Source: an uncultured Pelagibacteraceae bacterium (GTDB lineage: Bacteria; Pseudomonadota; Alphaproteobacteria; Pelagibacterales; Pelagibacteraceae). From it: DNA of 64,000 nucleotides. The position numbers and the translations under genes were made by a program. Where the stretch lies: positions 29,538 through 93,537 of the forward strand of contig CABYVK010000004.1 in assembly GCA_902522385.1 (NCBI GenBank), written 5' to 3'. Positions within the stretch are counted from its first letter, which is position 1; each line of letters starts with the position of its first letter. Positions 8,861-15,720 of this stretch are shown one piece after another. The notes under the pieces were generated by a model. The model was not told the DNA's origin. It made no database searches and saw only the letters and a list, made by a program, of their open reading frames with translations.

Positions 8861-9258
8861 AAATCCTTAATACTTGGACATCTAAACAAATTTTTTTTTA
8901 CTAACCATATCATTTCAACTCTGTCTGATTCCATTTTATTAGAAATTTTGAAACCCTCGTTAGCAAAATATAATGTTTTATTTTTGTTAATAAATTTTGA
9001 GTATATAGTTTTTCTTTTTAAATTATTTTCTGGTAGTTGAAAAATGCTATATGCAACAACTCCGTGCATATTTTTAATTTCATCAATTATTTGATCAAAA
9101 ATTAAGCTTGAATTCTCCATAGAATATTCAGTAGAACTTAACATGTAATGTAAATTCATAGTCTTGCAGTACTGTCTTATAACAATATTTTGAATATGTT
9201 GAGGAACTCTTTCCCCCATAAATTGTCTACTAAAATTATATCCTCTAACTTTTTTCAT
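8848..9258 (-). CDS. Sporadic carbohydrate cluster protein, LIC12192 family
   Basis: The 136-residue protein opens with KVRGYNFSRQFMGERVPQHI and continues with NIVIRQYC and a LSSTEYSM segment, the strongly conserved profile of the LIC12192 family. That small protein occurs patchily in carbohydrate biosynthesis clusters of Leptospira, cyanobacteria and marine bacteria. Its biochemical role is not known. It overlaps the 2OG oxygenase gene by 14 bases and the methyltransferase by 13, so translation is coupled on both sides. Co-occurrence with the oxygenase and a split transketolase is the usual neighbourhood as I remember it. It may be a structural or catalytic partner of the oxygenase, but this is speculation. 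Confidence 0.75.
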   Translation of the reverse strand: MKKVRGYNFSRQFMGERVPQHIQNIVIRQYCKTMNLHYMLSSTEYSMENSSLIFDQIIDEIKNMHGVVAYSIFQLPENNLKRKTIYSKFINKNKTLYFANEGFKISNKMESDRVEMIWLVKKNLFRCPSIKDLWGN

Positions 9259-10054
9259 CTATTTTAGGCAAAGAATAATTCATTGCTATTTCAGATATTT
9301 TTTTCATAGTGATTGGTTCAAAAAACTCACCAATTTTTTTATCTCTATAAGGAGTAAAAATTCCTTTAAATCTGCAGTTAAAAGACCACCTTGTTTCCTT
9401 TTCTTTATTAATTCTATTTCCATGAGGTAAAGTTTGATTAAATAATAATACTTGCCCATAATTAATATTAATCCAATTAATATCCTTTTTGATAAACTGG
9501 TATAATTTTTCACTAGAATTTTTTTTATTTTTATAAATCATTGAATTAACCTTTTTAAGTTTTGATGGATTTAAGATGTACATCGATTTTGTTTTGTAAC
9601 AATTTACTAATGGGAGCCAAACAACTATTTCAAAGGCGGAGTCCCCGGACCAAACGTCGGAATGGACGGGAAGTAATGAGCTTTTATCATTTGGTAACTG
9701 AATACTTAAATTAATTCTAGTTTGCATCGCCAATTCGTTACCCACCAAAATATCCAGAAACGGTTTGGAAATTAAATAATACAATTCCTTCAATTTTTTA
9801 TTATTATTTAAATCTTTAATAATATCTAGTCTAATTGAATTTAGATTTGTTCTATTAATTTTTTTATGGAATAGATCTAACAGTTTGTTTGGTTCAAGTT
9901 TATTTTTTATTTTTGCTCTTTTATTAATTGAATCTATTAATATTTTTTTAATTTTTTCTAAAGACTTAACATCACTAACATCTTGAACTATATAACCTTT
10001 TTTCTCAAAATCTTTTGATATTTTTTTCTCTATTTTTGATGCAAAATTCAACAT
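9245..10054 (-). CDS. Sporadic carbohydrate cluster 2OG-Fe(II) oxygenase
   Basis: The 269-residue protein contains PVHSDVWSGDSAFEIVVWLP (about 129-148), where the HSD triad supplies two iron ligands. LPHGNRINKEKETRW (about 211) supplies the distal histidine and the arginine expected to bind 2-oxoglutarate. The WSGDSAFEIVVW phrase is typical of the oxygenase that accompanies LIC12192-family proteins. It probably hydroxylates or oxidises a sugar or sugar-nucleotide intermediate, with 2-oxoglutarate and O2 as co-substrates. It overlaps the LIC12192-family gene and lies 5 bases after the transketolase C-subunit gene. The partial oxygenase at 1-615 is a distant relative, giving the region two such enzymes. 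Confidence 0.75.
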   Translation of the reverse strand: MLNFASKIEKKISKDFEKKGYIVQDVSDVKSLEKIKKILIDSINKRAKIKNKLEPNKLLDLFHKKINRTNLNSIRLDIIKDLNNNKKLKELYYLISKPFLDILVGNELAMQTRINLSIQLPNDKSSLLPVHSDVWSGDSAFEIVVWLPLVNCYKTKSMYILNPSKLKKVNSMIYKNKKNSSEKLYQFIKKDINWININYGQVLLFNQTLPHGNRINKEKETRWSFNCRFKGIFTPYRDKKIGEFFEPITMKKISEIAMNYSLPKIDEKS

Positions 10055-10059
10055 TTAAT

Positions 10060-10551
10060 TTACCAATTTTTACCAATTCTTTTATCGCTTTTTAAACTTA
10101 TAAAAGTTGGTCCCTTGTTTTTATAACATTGATACGTAAATTTTTCAGTCTCAAGACTACTATTTGGAAAAAAAGACTTAACATTTTTGAATAATTTCAT
10201 TAATTTTTTTCCATTTAATTCAGAATGACTTGGTCCAAGAGAAGGGTAGTCGGCGAAACCTACCAATTTCACATTCGCTTTTTGTTGGTCAATATCAAGT
10301 TTTATCTGTTCAAAAGGTCTCTCAATTAAAAAAGGAGTTATAGTATAAACCCATGGCTTAAATCCCTCTAGAGCCAATCCTGCTGCAAAACCAATTAAAC
10401 TTTGTTCGCAGATTCCCATGTTGATGAATCTTTCTGGATTATCTTTTCTAAAATCATCAAAAATTCCATAACCTATATCCCCGACAAGCAATATTATTTT
10501 CTTATCTTTTTTTGCTAGCTTATTTATTATTTTTCCAAATTTCCTTCTCAT
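10060..10551 (-). CDS. Transketolase-like Pyr subunit, lacking the C-terminal domain
   Basis: The 163-residue protein matches the pyrimidine-binding (central) domain of transketolase/DXS. VGDIGYGIF (about 23), INMGICEQSLIGFAAGLAL (about 43) with the glutamate that activates thiamine diphosphate, and a PSLGPSHSE loop (about 104) are all present. Ordinary transketolase C-subunits run near 310 residues and end with a Transketolase_C domain; this one stops after the Pyr domain. Its start is adjacent to the stop of the N-subunit gene (10552-11304), so the two should form a thiamine-diphosphate enzyme moving two-carbon ketol units. No frameshifted remnant of the missing domain is apparent before the next gene. 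Confidence 0.75.
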   Translation of the reverse strand: MRRKFGKIINKLAKKDKKIILLVGDIGYGIFDDFRKDNPERFINMGICEQSLIGFAAGLALEGFKPWVYTITPFLIERPFEQIKLDIDQQKANVKLVGFADYPSLGPSHSELNGKKLMKLFKNVKSFFPNSSLETEKFTYQCYKNKGPTFISLKSDKRIGKNW

Positions 10552-11304
10552 TTATTTTATTCCTAGCTCTTTTTTTCCTATTTCAATTTCTTTTCCTTGC
10601 AATTTCCTTGCATGCCAAACTGGATCATTTTCGAATTGTTTAATTCCCTTACCTTTAATTGTATGAACTAAAAGTACCACAGGTTTACTCTGATTTTTTA
10701 TCTTTTTAAATGCTGAGATAAGTGAATTAAAAGAATGTCCATTTTTTACTTCAATACATTTCAAATTAAATGATTTAAATTTTTTTGATAAGTTATGGAG
10801 AGGAAGTGCATCTCTCAATCTGGACAATGCTTGAATTTTATTATAATCTACAATTATAACTAAATTATTTAATTTATGTTTTGAAGCTATTAATAAAGTT
10901 TCCCAGGTAGTTCCTTCTTGACACTCACCATCACTTATCATTGCGTATATTTTTCCATTCGATTTTTTCTTTTTTAAGCCATATGCCATGCCAGTTGCAA
11001 TCGGTAGCCCATGCCCTAGACTTCCAGTTGTACAATGAATTCCATTTTTTGGATCTAATTCAAGGTGAGTAGTGAGTTTAGTTTTCAAACCTTTTTTTCT
11101 TAGCAATAAACATAGAGGAAAAGAAGAGTGTGATTTACTTAAAATGAATTTATCATTTTTTTTAATTACTACTTCAAACAAGCTGACGAGAGTCTCTATC
11201 ATTGAAAAACTTCCACCAAGATGAGCTTCACCTTTTTTTATAAAAGCTAAAAATGTTGATTTTCGTAAGTCAGATGCTTGTTTAATTAAATTTTTATAAT
11301 TCAT
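10552..11304 (-). CDS. Transketolase-like N-terminal (PP) subunit
   Basis: The 250-residue protein is the diphosphate-binding half of a transketolase-type enzyme. LSKSHSS (about 54), CTTGSLGHGLPIATGMAYGL (about 91), and the thiamine-diphosphate/magnesium motif SDGECQEGTTWE (about 124) ending in the asparagine of VDYNKIQAL are visible. With the Pyr subunit encoded immediately downstream it should form the split enzyme. Transketolases move glycolaldehyde units between sugar phosphates, so this pair could alter the chain length of a precursor or make a branched sugar or ketose. The start overlaps the upstream epimerase stop by one base, so it belongs to the same operon. Confidence 0.8.
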   Translation of the reverse strand: MNYKNLIKQASDLRKSTFLAFIKKGEAHLGGSFSMIETLVSLFEVVIKKNDKFILSKSHSSFPLCLLLRKKGLKTKLTTHLELDPKNGIHCTTGSLGHGLPIATGMAYGLKKKKSNGKIYAMISDGECQEGTTWETLLIASKHKLNNLVIIVDYNKIQALSRLRDALPLHNLSKKFKSFNLKCIEVKNGHSFNSLISAFKKIKNQSKPVVLLVHTIKGKGIKQFENDPVWHARKLQGKEIEIGKKELGIK

Positions 11305-12287
11305 TATTTTAAATTAATTGATTGCATCCTTTTAATATTGAAATATTTTTCATCATCAAGTGAGTTTGGAAGAAGTTTTTTTTGAAATGCTTCTGTTAAA
11401 TCTTTAACAGCATCTTCAACAGTAAAATTAGGCTTGAAATTCAATATTGTTTCAAATTTTGATGAGGATATATGATAGGACCTGTCATCATTACTATGTT
11501 CATTTTTAATTCTAACATCTTTACCAACCACTTTCTTTACTGTCTCAGCTATTTGGTTAACTGACAAATTGTCGTAGCCAACATTAAAAATTTCTCCTGA
11601 AATCAAATTTTTTGGAGCCTCTAGCACTGTTAAATAAGCACTTACCATATCTGATATATGTATATTTGGTCGTAATTGTTTACCACCAAAAACTTTTATT
11701 TCTCTTTTATTAAAAGCTAAATTAGTTAAAATATTTACTACCAAGTCAAGTCTTTGCCTAGGAGCGTATCCACATACCGTAGCAGGTCTAATTATTGTTG
11801 TTATAAAATTTTCTGATTTGTATTTTAAAAGTATTTTTTCGCAATCAGCTTTAAATTTGGAATAATCTGTTAATGGCTCTAAACTCATATTCTCATTTAC
11901 ATTTTCTTCATTTTTAATTCCATATACACTTGAAGATGAGGCATAGATAAAATGTGTTATTTGACTATCTCTTGCACTTTTCACAAGCGGTTCAAATGAG
12001 TCTAAATTTATTTCTTTTCCTAATGTAGGATTTAACTCAAAACTCGGATCGTTTGAAATACATGCCAAATGAATAACTGCATCATGATTTTGCATGCTTT
12101 CTTTCAATAGAGTATAATTTCTCAAATCACCTTTAATTGTTTTTAAATTCTGGTGTGGTTTTAATACTTCCTGCCCATAAATCATTAAATCATAAACTGT
12201 TACATAATAATTTTTTTTTAAAAGCTCAGGTACCAAAGATGATCCAACATATCCTGCGCCGCCGGTTATAAAAATTTTTTTAATCAT
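11304..12287 (-). CDS. Extended SDR NAD-dependent epimerase/dehydratase
   Basis: The 327-residue protein has the Rossmann dinucleotide loop GGAGYVGSS (about 9), an ACISNDPSFELNP loop, active-site SSSSVYG (about 116) and the YSKFK tyrosine/lysine pair (about 143). The PSFELNP loop resembles a subgroup of nucleotide-sugar epimerases from surface clusters, and a similar AGLVGDP loop occurs in the protein at 15721. The family catalyses epimerisation, dehydration or reduction of nucleotide-linked sugars with bound NAD. The specific reaction cannot be assigned. It lies between the second SDR and the transketolase genes in the long minus-strand operon, 6 bases from its upstream neighbour. Confidence 0.8.
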   Translation of the reverse strand: MIKKIFITGGAGYVGSSLVPELLKKNYYVTVYDLMIYGQEVLKPHQNLKTIKGDLRNYTLLKESMQNHDAVIHLACISNDPSFELNPTLGKEINLDSFEPLVKSARDSQITHFIYASSSSVYGIKNEENVNENMSLEPLTDYSKFKADCEKILLKYKSENFITTIIRPATVCGYAPRQRLDLVVNILTNLAFNKREIKVFGGKQLRPNIHISDMVSAYLTVLEAPKNLISGEIFNVGYDNLSVNQIAETVKKVVGKDVRIKNEHSNDDRSYHISSSKFETILNFKPNFTVEDAVKDLTEAFQKKLLPNSLDDEKYFNIKRMQSINLK

Positions 12288-12293
12288 TTCTGT

Positions 12294-13265
12294 TTATTTT
12301 AAATATTTAAACCAATTTTTTGTTGCAATTTTGATTTTATCTTTTGTCCATACTGGTGCATTTTTCCAAAAATCTATTTCTAATAAAACTTTTTTAACTC
12401 CTTGTTCTATACTAACTTTTGGTTTCCAATTTAGCTTTTTTTTAATTTTTTTAATGTCAGCTAAAGTTATATTTGGCTCACCAGGTCTTTTAGGTATATA
12501 AGTTTTTTTACCTTTTATTAATTTAGCCAAGTAATTAATACTTATACTTTTTCCTGTTCCTAAATTAAATATTTCATTTTTAATTCTAGATTTTGCTACT
12601 GTAATAATTGCATCCACTACATCTGTAACATATGTAAAATCCCTTTTCTGATTTCCATCACCTACAATTGTAAAAGGTTTTTTTTTTAATTTTTGAGCAA
12701 GAAAAACTCCCATAACCGCTCCATAGGTACCAGAAGTTCTGGATTTAGGACCATAAATATTAAAACATCTAAGTGACACCACGGGTATTTTATAAACCTT
12801 TCCCCAATGCATTACTATTTCTTCGCCTAAATATTTTGTGAGTGCATAAGGATACTCAGTTTTAATTTGAGAATTTTCTTTCGTTGGATAAAATTTTGGT
12901 ATCCCGTAACAAGATGAGGAACCAATATATATAAATTTTTTAATTTTTTTATTTTTACATAATTCAATAACATTAAAAGTACCTATTACATTACTAGAAA
13001 AATAGTTCTTTGGATTTTCAATGCTTGGCACTATGTCGGCCAATGCAGCTATATGAAAAACCCAATCTACATTTTTAAAATACTTAGAAATTTTTTCTTT
13101 ATTAGCTATATCAGCTTTAACAAATTTAACTTTTAAATTTTTAATATTTTTAATATTTCCAGTAGAAAGGTTGTCAATAACAATGACTTCGTGATTTTTC
13201 TTAACCAAATGTTCAACTAAATGACTTCCCAAAAAACCACATCCGCCTGTAACAATACATCTCAT
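12294..13265 (-). CDS. Extended SDR NAD-dependent epimerase (UDP-sugar epimerase-like)
   Basis: The 323-residue protein shows GGCGFLGSH (about 7), IDNLSTGN following the second strand, AALADIVPSIENP, active-site IGSSSCYGIP (about 113) and YALTK (about 138). KRDFTYVTDVVDA (about 205) and a C-terminal RPGEPNITLADI segment match UDP-glucose/N-acetylglucosamine 4-epimerase-like members. It probably interconverts a UDP- or GDP-hexose, with tyrosine/lysine chemistry and bound NAD. The gene sits between the HldE-like gene and the other SDR with 6-base gaps. Exact specificity is undetermined. Confidence 0.8.
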   Translation of the reverse strand: MRCIVTGGCGFLGSHLVEHLVKKNHEVIVIDNLSTGNIKNIKNLKVKFVKADIANKEKISKYFKNVDWVFHIAALADIVPSIENPKNYFSSNVIGTFNVIELCKNKKIKKFIYIGSSSCYGIPKFYPTKENSQIKTEYPYALTKYLGEEIVMHWGKVYKIPVVSLRCFNIYGPKSRTSGTYGAVMGVFLAQKLKKKPFTIVGDGNQKRDFTYVTDVVDAIITVAKSRIKNEIFNLGTGKSISINYLAKLIKGKKTYIPKRPGEPNITLADIKKIKKKLNWKPKVSIEQGVKKVLLEIDFWKNAPVWTKDKIKIATKNWFKYLK

Positions 13266-13271
13266 TTAAAC

Positions 13272-14783
13272 CTATCTTAAAAAAGTTGAGAAAAATTTAT
13301 TTAATTCTTGAGCCTCAACCACATTTTCATTTCCATATTTTTCTAGAGTCTTTGCCCCGAACATAGATCCAGCAATCAAAGATATTTCATCTTTTTTACC
13401 AACAGCAAAAAATAATGAGATAATAGATAACATTATATCTCCTGTTCCTACTTTATCAATTACATTGTTTGCAATCCCGGGAATTTTAATTAATTTATTT
13501 ATTTCATTTCTATACATTAAAACACCACTCTGGCCTTTGGTTACAATTATATTTTTAATTTTATATTTTTTTGAAAATACTTTTACTAATTTTTCTATGT
13601 GAGTTATTGAGTCTCTCATTTCATATCTCAGCTCTGTTTCATTTATAATTAAACTTTCCACTCCTTTATATTTTAAAATAGAATGACTACCCCTGCTATT
13701 TGCATTTATTTGGCAATTTAAAAATATATTTTTTTTTCTTTTAAGAATTTTTTTAATAATTTCGTTGTTTAGCAATCCGTGACCATAATCAGCAACAATT
13801 ATGATATCATAATTATTTATGTTTTTAATAAATTTACAAAACGTTTTATAGTCTGAACTATGTGTTTGTCCTTGATCAGTATCATAAATTCCTAAAACTT
13901 TAGTATTTGACAGTTCATCAACGTATCTTTTTTTTTCTATAGTTGAGTAACCTTTTGCTTTGATATATTTAAAATTTATATCTTTAAGTTTTTTTTTTAT
14001 ATAATTTATATAATTATTTTTTAAACCAAGTTTTGAAAAAAAAGTTACGTTATCACATAACTTGCTTGCATTTTGAGCTATTGATGCAGCACCTCCTAAA
14101 AATATTTTTGAATTATTTTCTTTTATTACAAGCATTGGATCCTTGCTTGCTTTTCCAATTGTTTCACAAAAAGAATATTTGTCTATAATTGTTTCTCCAA
14201 TAACTAGTACTTTTAATTTTTTAATTTTTAGAAGAATTTTTTTGAGATCCAAAAGCTTGAACTTGTTGGATATTTTCTTAAAATATTGTGTCAACTGGTC
14301 TGAAAATATCATATTGTTTTTAAACAATAATTCTGTTGAACTATTTAAAGCTGTTTTAGTAAATATTATTTTTCCACCATATTGTTCGACTGCTTTTTTT
14401 TCATCTATGATTTTTTTGCTAATATCGTCTGATAAATTTTTATAATCACTTCCTTTAATATAAAAATTTGGTTTTATATTTTTAATTATATTTTCAGCAG
14501 AACCACTATCGCTTTCAACAACATAATCTACAATATTCAAAGAGGAAATAGATTTCATTCTTTCCTGAAGTTTAAAAGAAGGTCTTCCCGGTCCTTTACT
14601 AACAAATCTATCAGAGGTTACAGAAACTATTAAAATGTCTGCATATGATTTTGCTTCATTGAAATGCTCAATATGACCAATATGTAATAGATCAAAAACT
14701 CCATGGCATAATACGATCTTTTTGTTTTTTTTGTTTTTTTTTAAAACTTTTTTAAGATTTAAAATTGAATAAATTTTTTTCAT
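13272..14783 (-). CDS. Bifunctional nucleotidyltransferase/PfkB kinase, HldE-like with swapped domain order
   Basis: The 503-residue protein has two domains. Residues about 1-150 are a cytidylyltransferase-like fold with CHGVFDLLHIGHIEHF (HxGH-type motif) and a VSVTSDRFV strand. Residues about 190-500 are a PfkB/ribokinase-type kinase with FLGGAASIAQNA (about 250) and the catalytic DKVGTGDIMLS (about 460). Canonical HldE (RfaE) has the kinase first and the adenylyltransferase second, so the order here is reversed. HldE phosphorylates heptose-7-phosphate at C1 and, after dephosphorylation, forms ADP-heptose. This protein probably activates a related phospho-sugar. It is the first gene of the minus-strand operon, 118 bases from the divergent regulator. 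Confidence 0.8.
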   Translation of the reverse strand: MKKIYSILNLKKVLKKNKKNKKIVLCHGVFDLLHIGHIEHFNEAKSYADILIVSVTSDRFVSKGPGRPSFKLQERMKSISSLNIVDYVVESDSGSAENIIKNIKPNFYIKGSDYKNLSDDISKKIIDEKKAVEQYGGKIIFTKTALNSSTELLFKNNMIFSDQLTQYFKKISNKFKLLDLKKILLKIKKLKVLVIGETIIDKYSFCETIGKASKDPMLVIKENNSKIFLGGAASIAQNASKLCDNVTFFSKLGLKNNYINYIKKKLKDINFKYIKAKGYSTIEKKRYVDELSNTKVLGIYDTDQGQTHSSDYKTFCKFIKNINNYDIIIVADYGHGLLNNEIIKKILKRKKNIFLNCQINANSRGSHSILKYKGVESLIINETELRYEMRDSITHIEKLVKVFSKKYKIKNIIVTKGQSGVLMYRNEINKLIKIPGIANNVIDKVGTGDIMLSIISLFFAVGKKDEISLIAGSMFGAKTLEKYGNENVVEAQELNKFFSTFLR

Positions 14784-14866
14784 AAAATAAGAATATATTA
14801 ATTAACATAAATAGATGTAAATATAAGTTTTTATTTTCAAAATTAAATAAAAAAACGATTTTTCCT

Positions 14867-14895
14867 TTGACTGTTCACCAAATGAACATTATGTT
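14867..14895 (+). promoter_or_regulatory. Putative sigma-70 promoter of the EPS regulator, apparently leaderless
   Basis: TTGACT (14867-14872) and TATGTT (14890-14895) are separated by exactly 17 bases and resemble -35 and -10 boxes. Transcription would start about 6-7 bases further on, at or next to the ATG at 14902, and no Shine-Dalgarno sequence precedes that ATG, which suggests a leaderless transcript. The 17-base spacer is almost wholly filled by the first palindromic operator. The elements are visible; promoter use is inference. Confidence 0.55.
14872..14888. promoter_or_regulatory. Operator palindrome, copy 1 (TGTTCA-N5-TGAACA)
   Basis: This is a perfect 6-base inverted repeat, TGTTCA CCAAA TGAACA, lying between the putative -35 and -10 boxes upstream of the winged-helix regulator gene. 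Its twin begins 20 bases downstream, so both copies face the same side of the helix. It is probably the binding site of the regulator's own product. Confidence 0.65.
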
Positions 14896-14908
14896 CATTT
14901 TATGAACA
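14892..14908. promoter_or_regulatory. Operator palindrome, copy 2, overlapping the start codon
   Basis: TGTTCA TTTTA TGAACA repeats the arms of copy 1 exactly, with a different 5-base centre. It overlaps the end of the putative -10 box and the ATG at 14902. A dimer bound here would block initiation of the regulator gene, so negative autoregulation is the simple reading. It may also act on the divergent minus-strand operon. Confidence 0.65.
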
Positions 14909-15228
14909 AAAAAAAGCCCTTACAAAAACATTTAGACGTTTTAAGAGTGGTTCATAATAACCCGAATTCCTCACAAAGAGATCTTGCTGAAAGTTTAGGA
15001 ATAAGCCTTGGTAAATTCAATTATCTTTTAAAAGCGATGACAAATAGAGGTTTAATAAAAATTCAAAATTTTTCTAAAAGTAAAAAAAAAATTAATTATA
15101 TCTATGTTCTTACTCCTAAAGGATTAAAGCAAAAATTAAGTCTCACTTTAAGATATATGGAAATTAAAATGAAGGAATATGATGAATTAAAAAAAGAGGT
15201 AAATAATGTGGATAGTCGCAAAAGTTAA
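14902..15228 (+). CDS. MarR-type EPS-associated transcriptional regulator
   Basis: The 108-residue winged-helix protein has a helix-turn-helix NSSQRDLAESLGISLGKFNYLL (about 22-43) and a wing NRGLIKIQNF followed by YVLTPKGL. A basic helical tail ends it. This matches the small 'MarR family EPS-associated transcriptional regulator' found at the head of exopolysaccharide clusters. It likely binds the two TGTTCA-N5-TGAACA palindromes over its own start and controls the divergent operon, its own transcript, or both. No upstream in-frame start exists, so ATG 14902 is secure. The final codons overlap the NusG-like gene by 23 bases, coupling regulator and antiterminator. Confidence 0.8.
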   Translation: MNKKKPLQKHLDVLRVVHNNPNSSQRDLAESLGISLGKFNYLLKAMTNRGLIKIQNFSKSKKKINYIYVLTPKGLKQKLSLTLRYMEIKMKEYDELKKEVNNVDSRKS

Positions 15229-15676
15229 AAAAGACAACTATAATTTATTTTTTAATGAACTTAAAAAAAAAGTAAGTGATGTTAAAATTTATTATCCAAA
15301 AATTTCTTATAAAAATAAAAACAAGAATATTTTAGGTGATTATGTATTTTGTTATCATGATAAATTTAATCAAAATTTTCATTTACATTTTAATTATTTA
15401 AAAGGTTTAGAGTTTTTTTTAAATAATAATAAAAAAGATCAACCTGATATAATTAAATTTATAAATTACTGTCGTTCACATGAAGATAGATATGGATTCT
15501 TAAAAAGTTCGTTTTTTAAAAGTAATATCTATAAAATTGGAAAATTTATAAATGGACCATTTGCTAATTATTTATTTGAATTAGTTTCTAAAGAAAAAAA
15601 TAAACTGAAAATTATTTTAGGAGATTTTAATTTAACTGTTTCAGATAATAATAATATTTTGTATCAAAAGATATAA
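15206..15676 (+). CDS. NusG/RfaH-like transcription antitermination protein
   Basis: The 156-residue protein starts MWIVAKVKKDN and contains YYPKISYK and GDYVFCYHD. These correspond to the NGN-domain opening and the conserved 'YPk..v.....lFpgYvFv' region of NusG/RfaH. A basic linker follows, then a short C-terminal KOW-like part with FINGPFANYLF (about 112) and IILGDFNLTV. NusG paralogues of this type ride RNA polymerase through long capsule/EPS operons and suppress pausing and termination. It is encoded just before the plus-strand run at 15721 and translationally coupled to the MarR-type regulator, so the downstream operon is the likely target. Confidence 0.75.
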   Translation: MWIVAKVKKDNYNLFFNELKKKVSDVKIYYPKISYKNKNKNILGDYVFCYHDKFNQNFHLHFNYLKGLEFFLNNNKKDQPDIIKFINYCRSHEDRYGFLKSSFFKSNIYKIGKFINGPFANYLFELVSKEKNKLKIILGDFNLTVSDNNNILYQKI

Positions 15677-15710
15677 ATTAATATGACTATAAAAAACTCT
15701 ATTTTACTTG

Positions 15711-15720
15711 TGGCGGAGCT
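15711..15720 (+). promoter_or_regulatory. Candidate ops-like recruitment element before the EPS operon
   Basis: The decamer TGGCGGAGCT sits directly before the ATG at 15721. It is markedly GC-rich for this region and resembles the E. coli ops core GGCGGTAGCNT with bases missing. Its GGAG is only 2 bases from the ATG, too close to be a good Shine-Dalgarno sequence. Given the NusG/RfaH paralogue encoded just upstream, an ops-type role is suggested but not shown. Confidence 0.35.
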
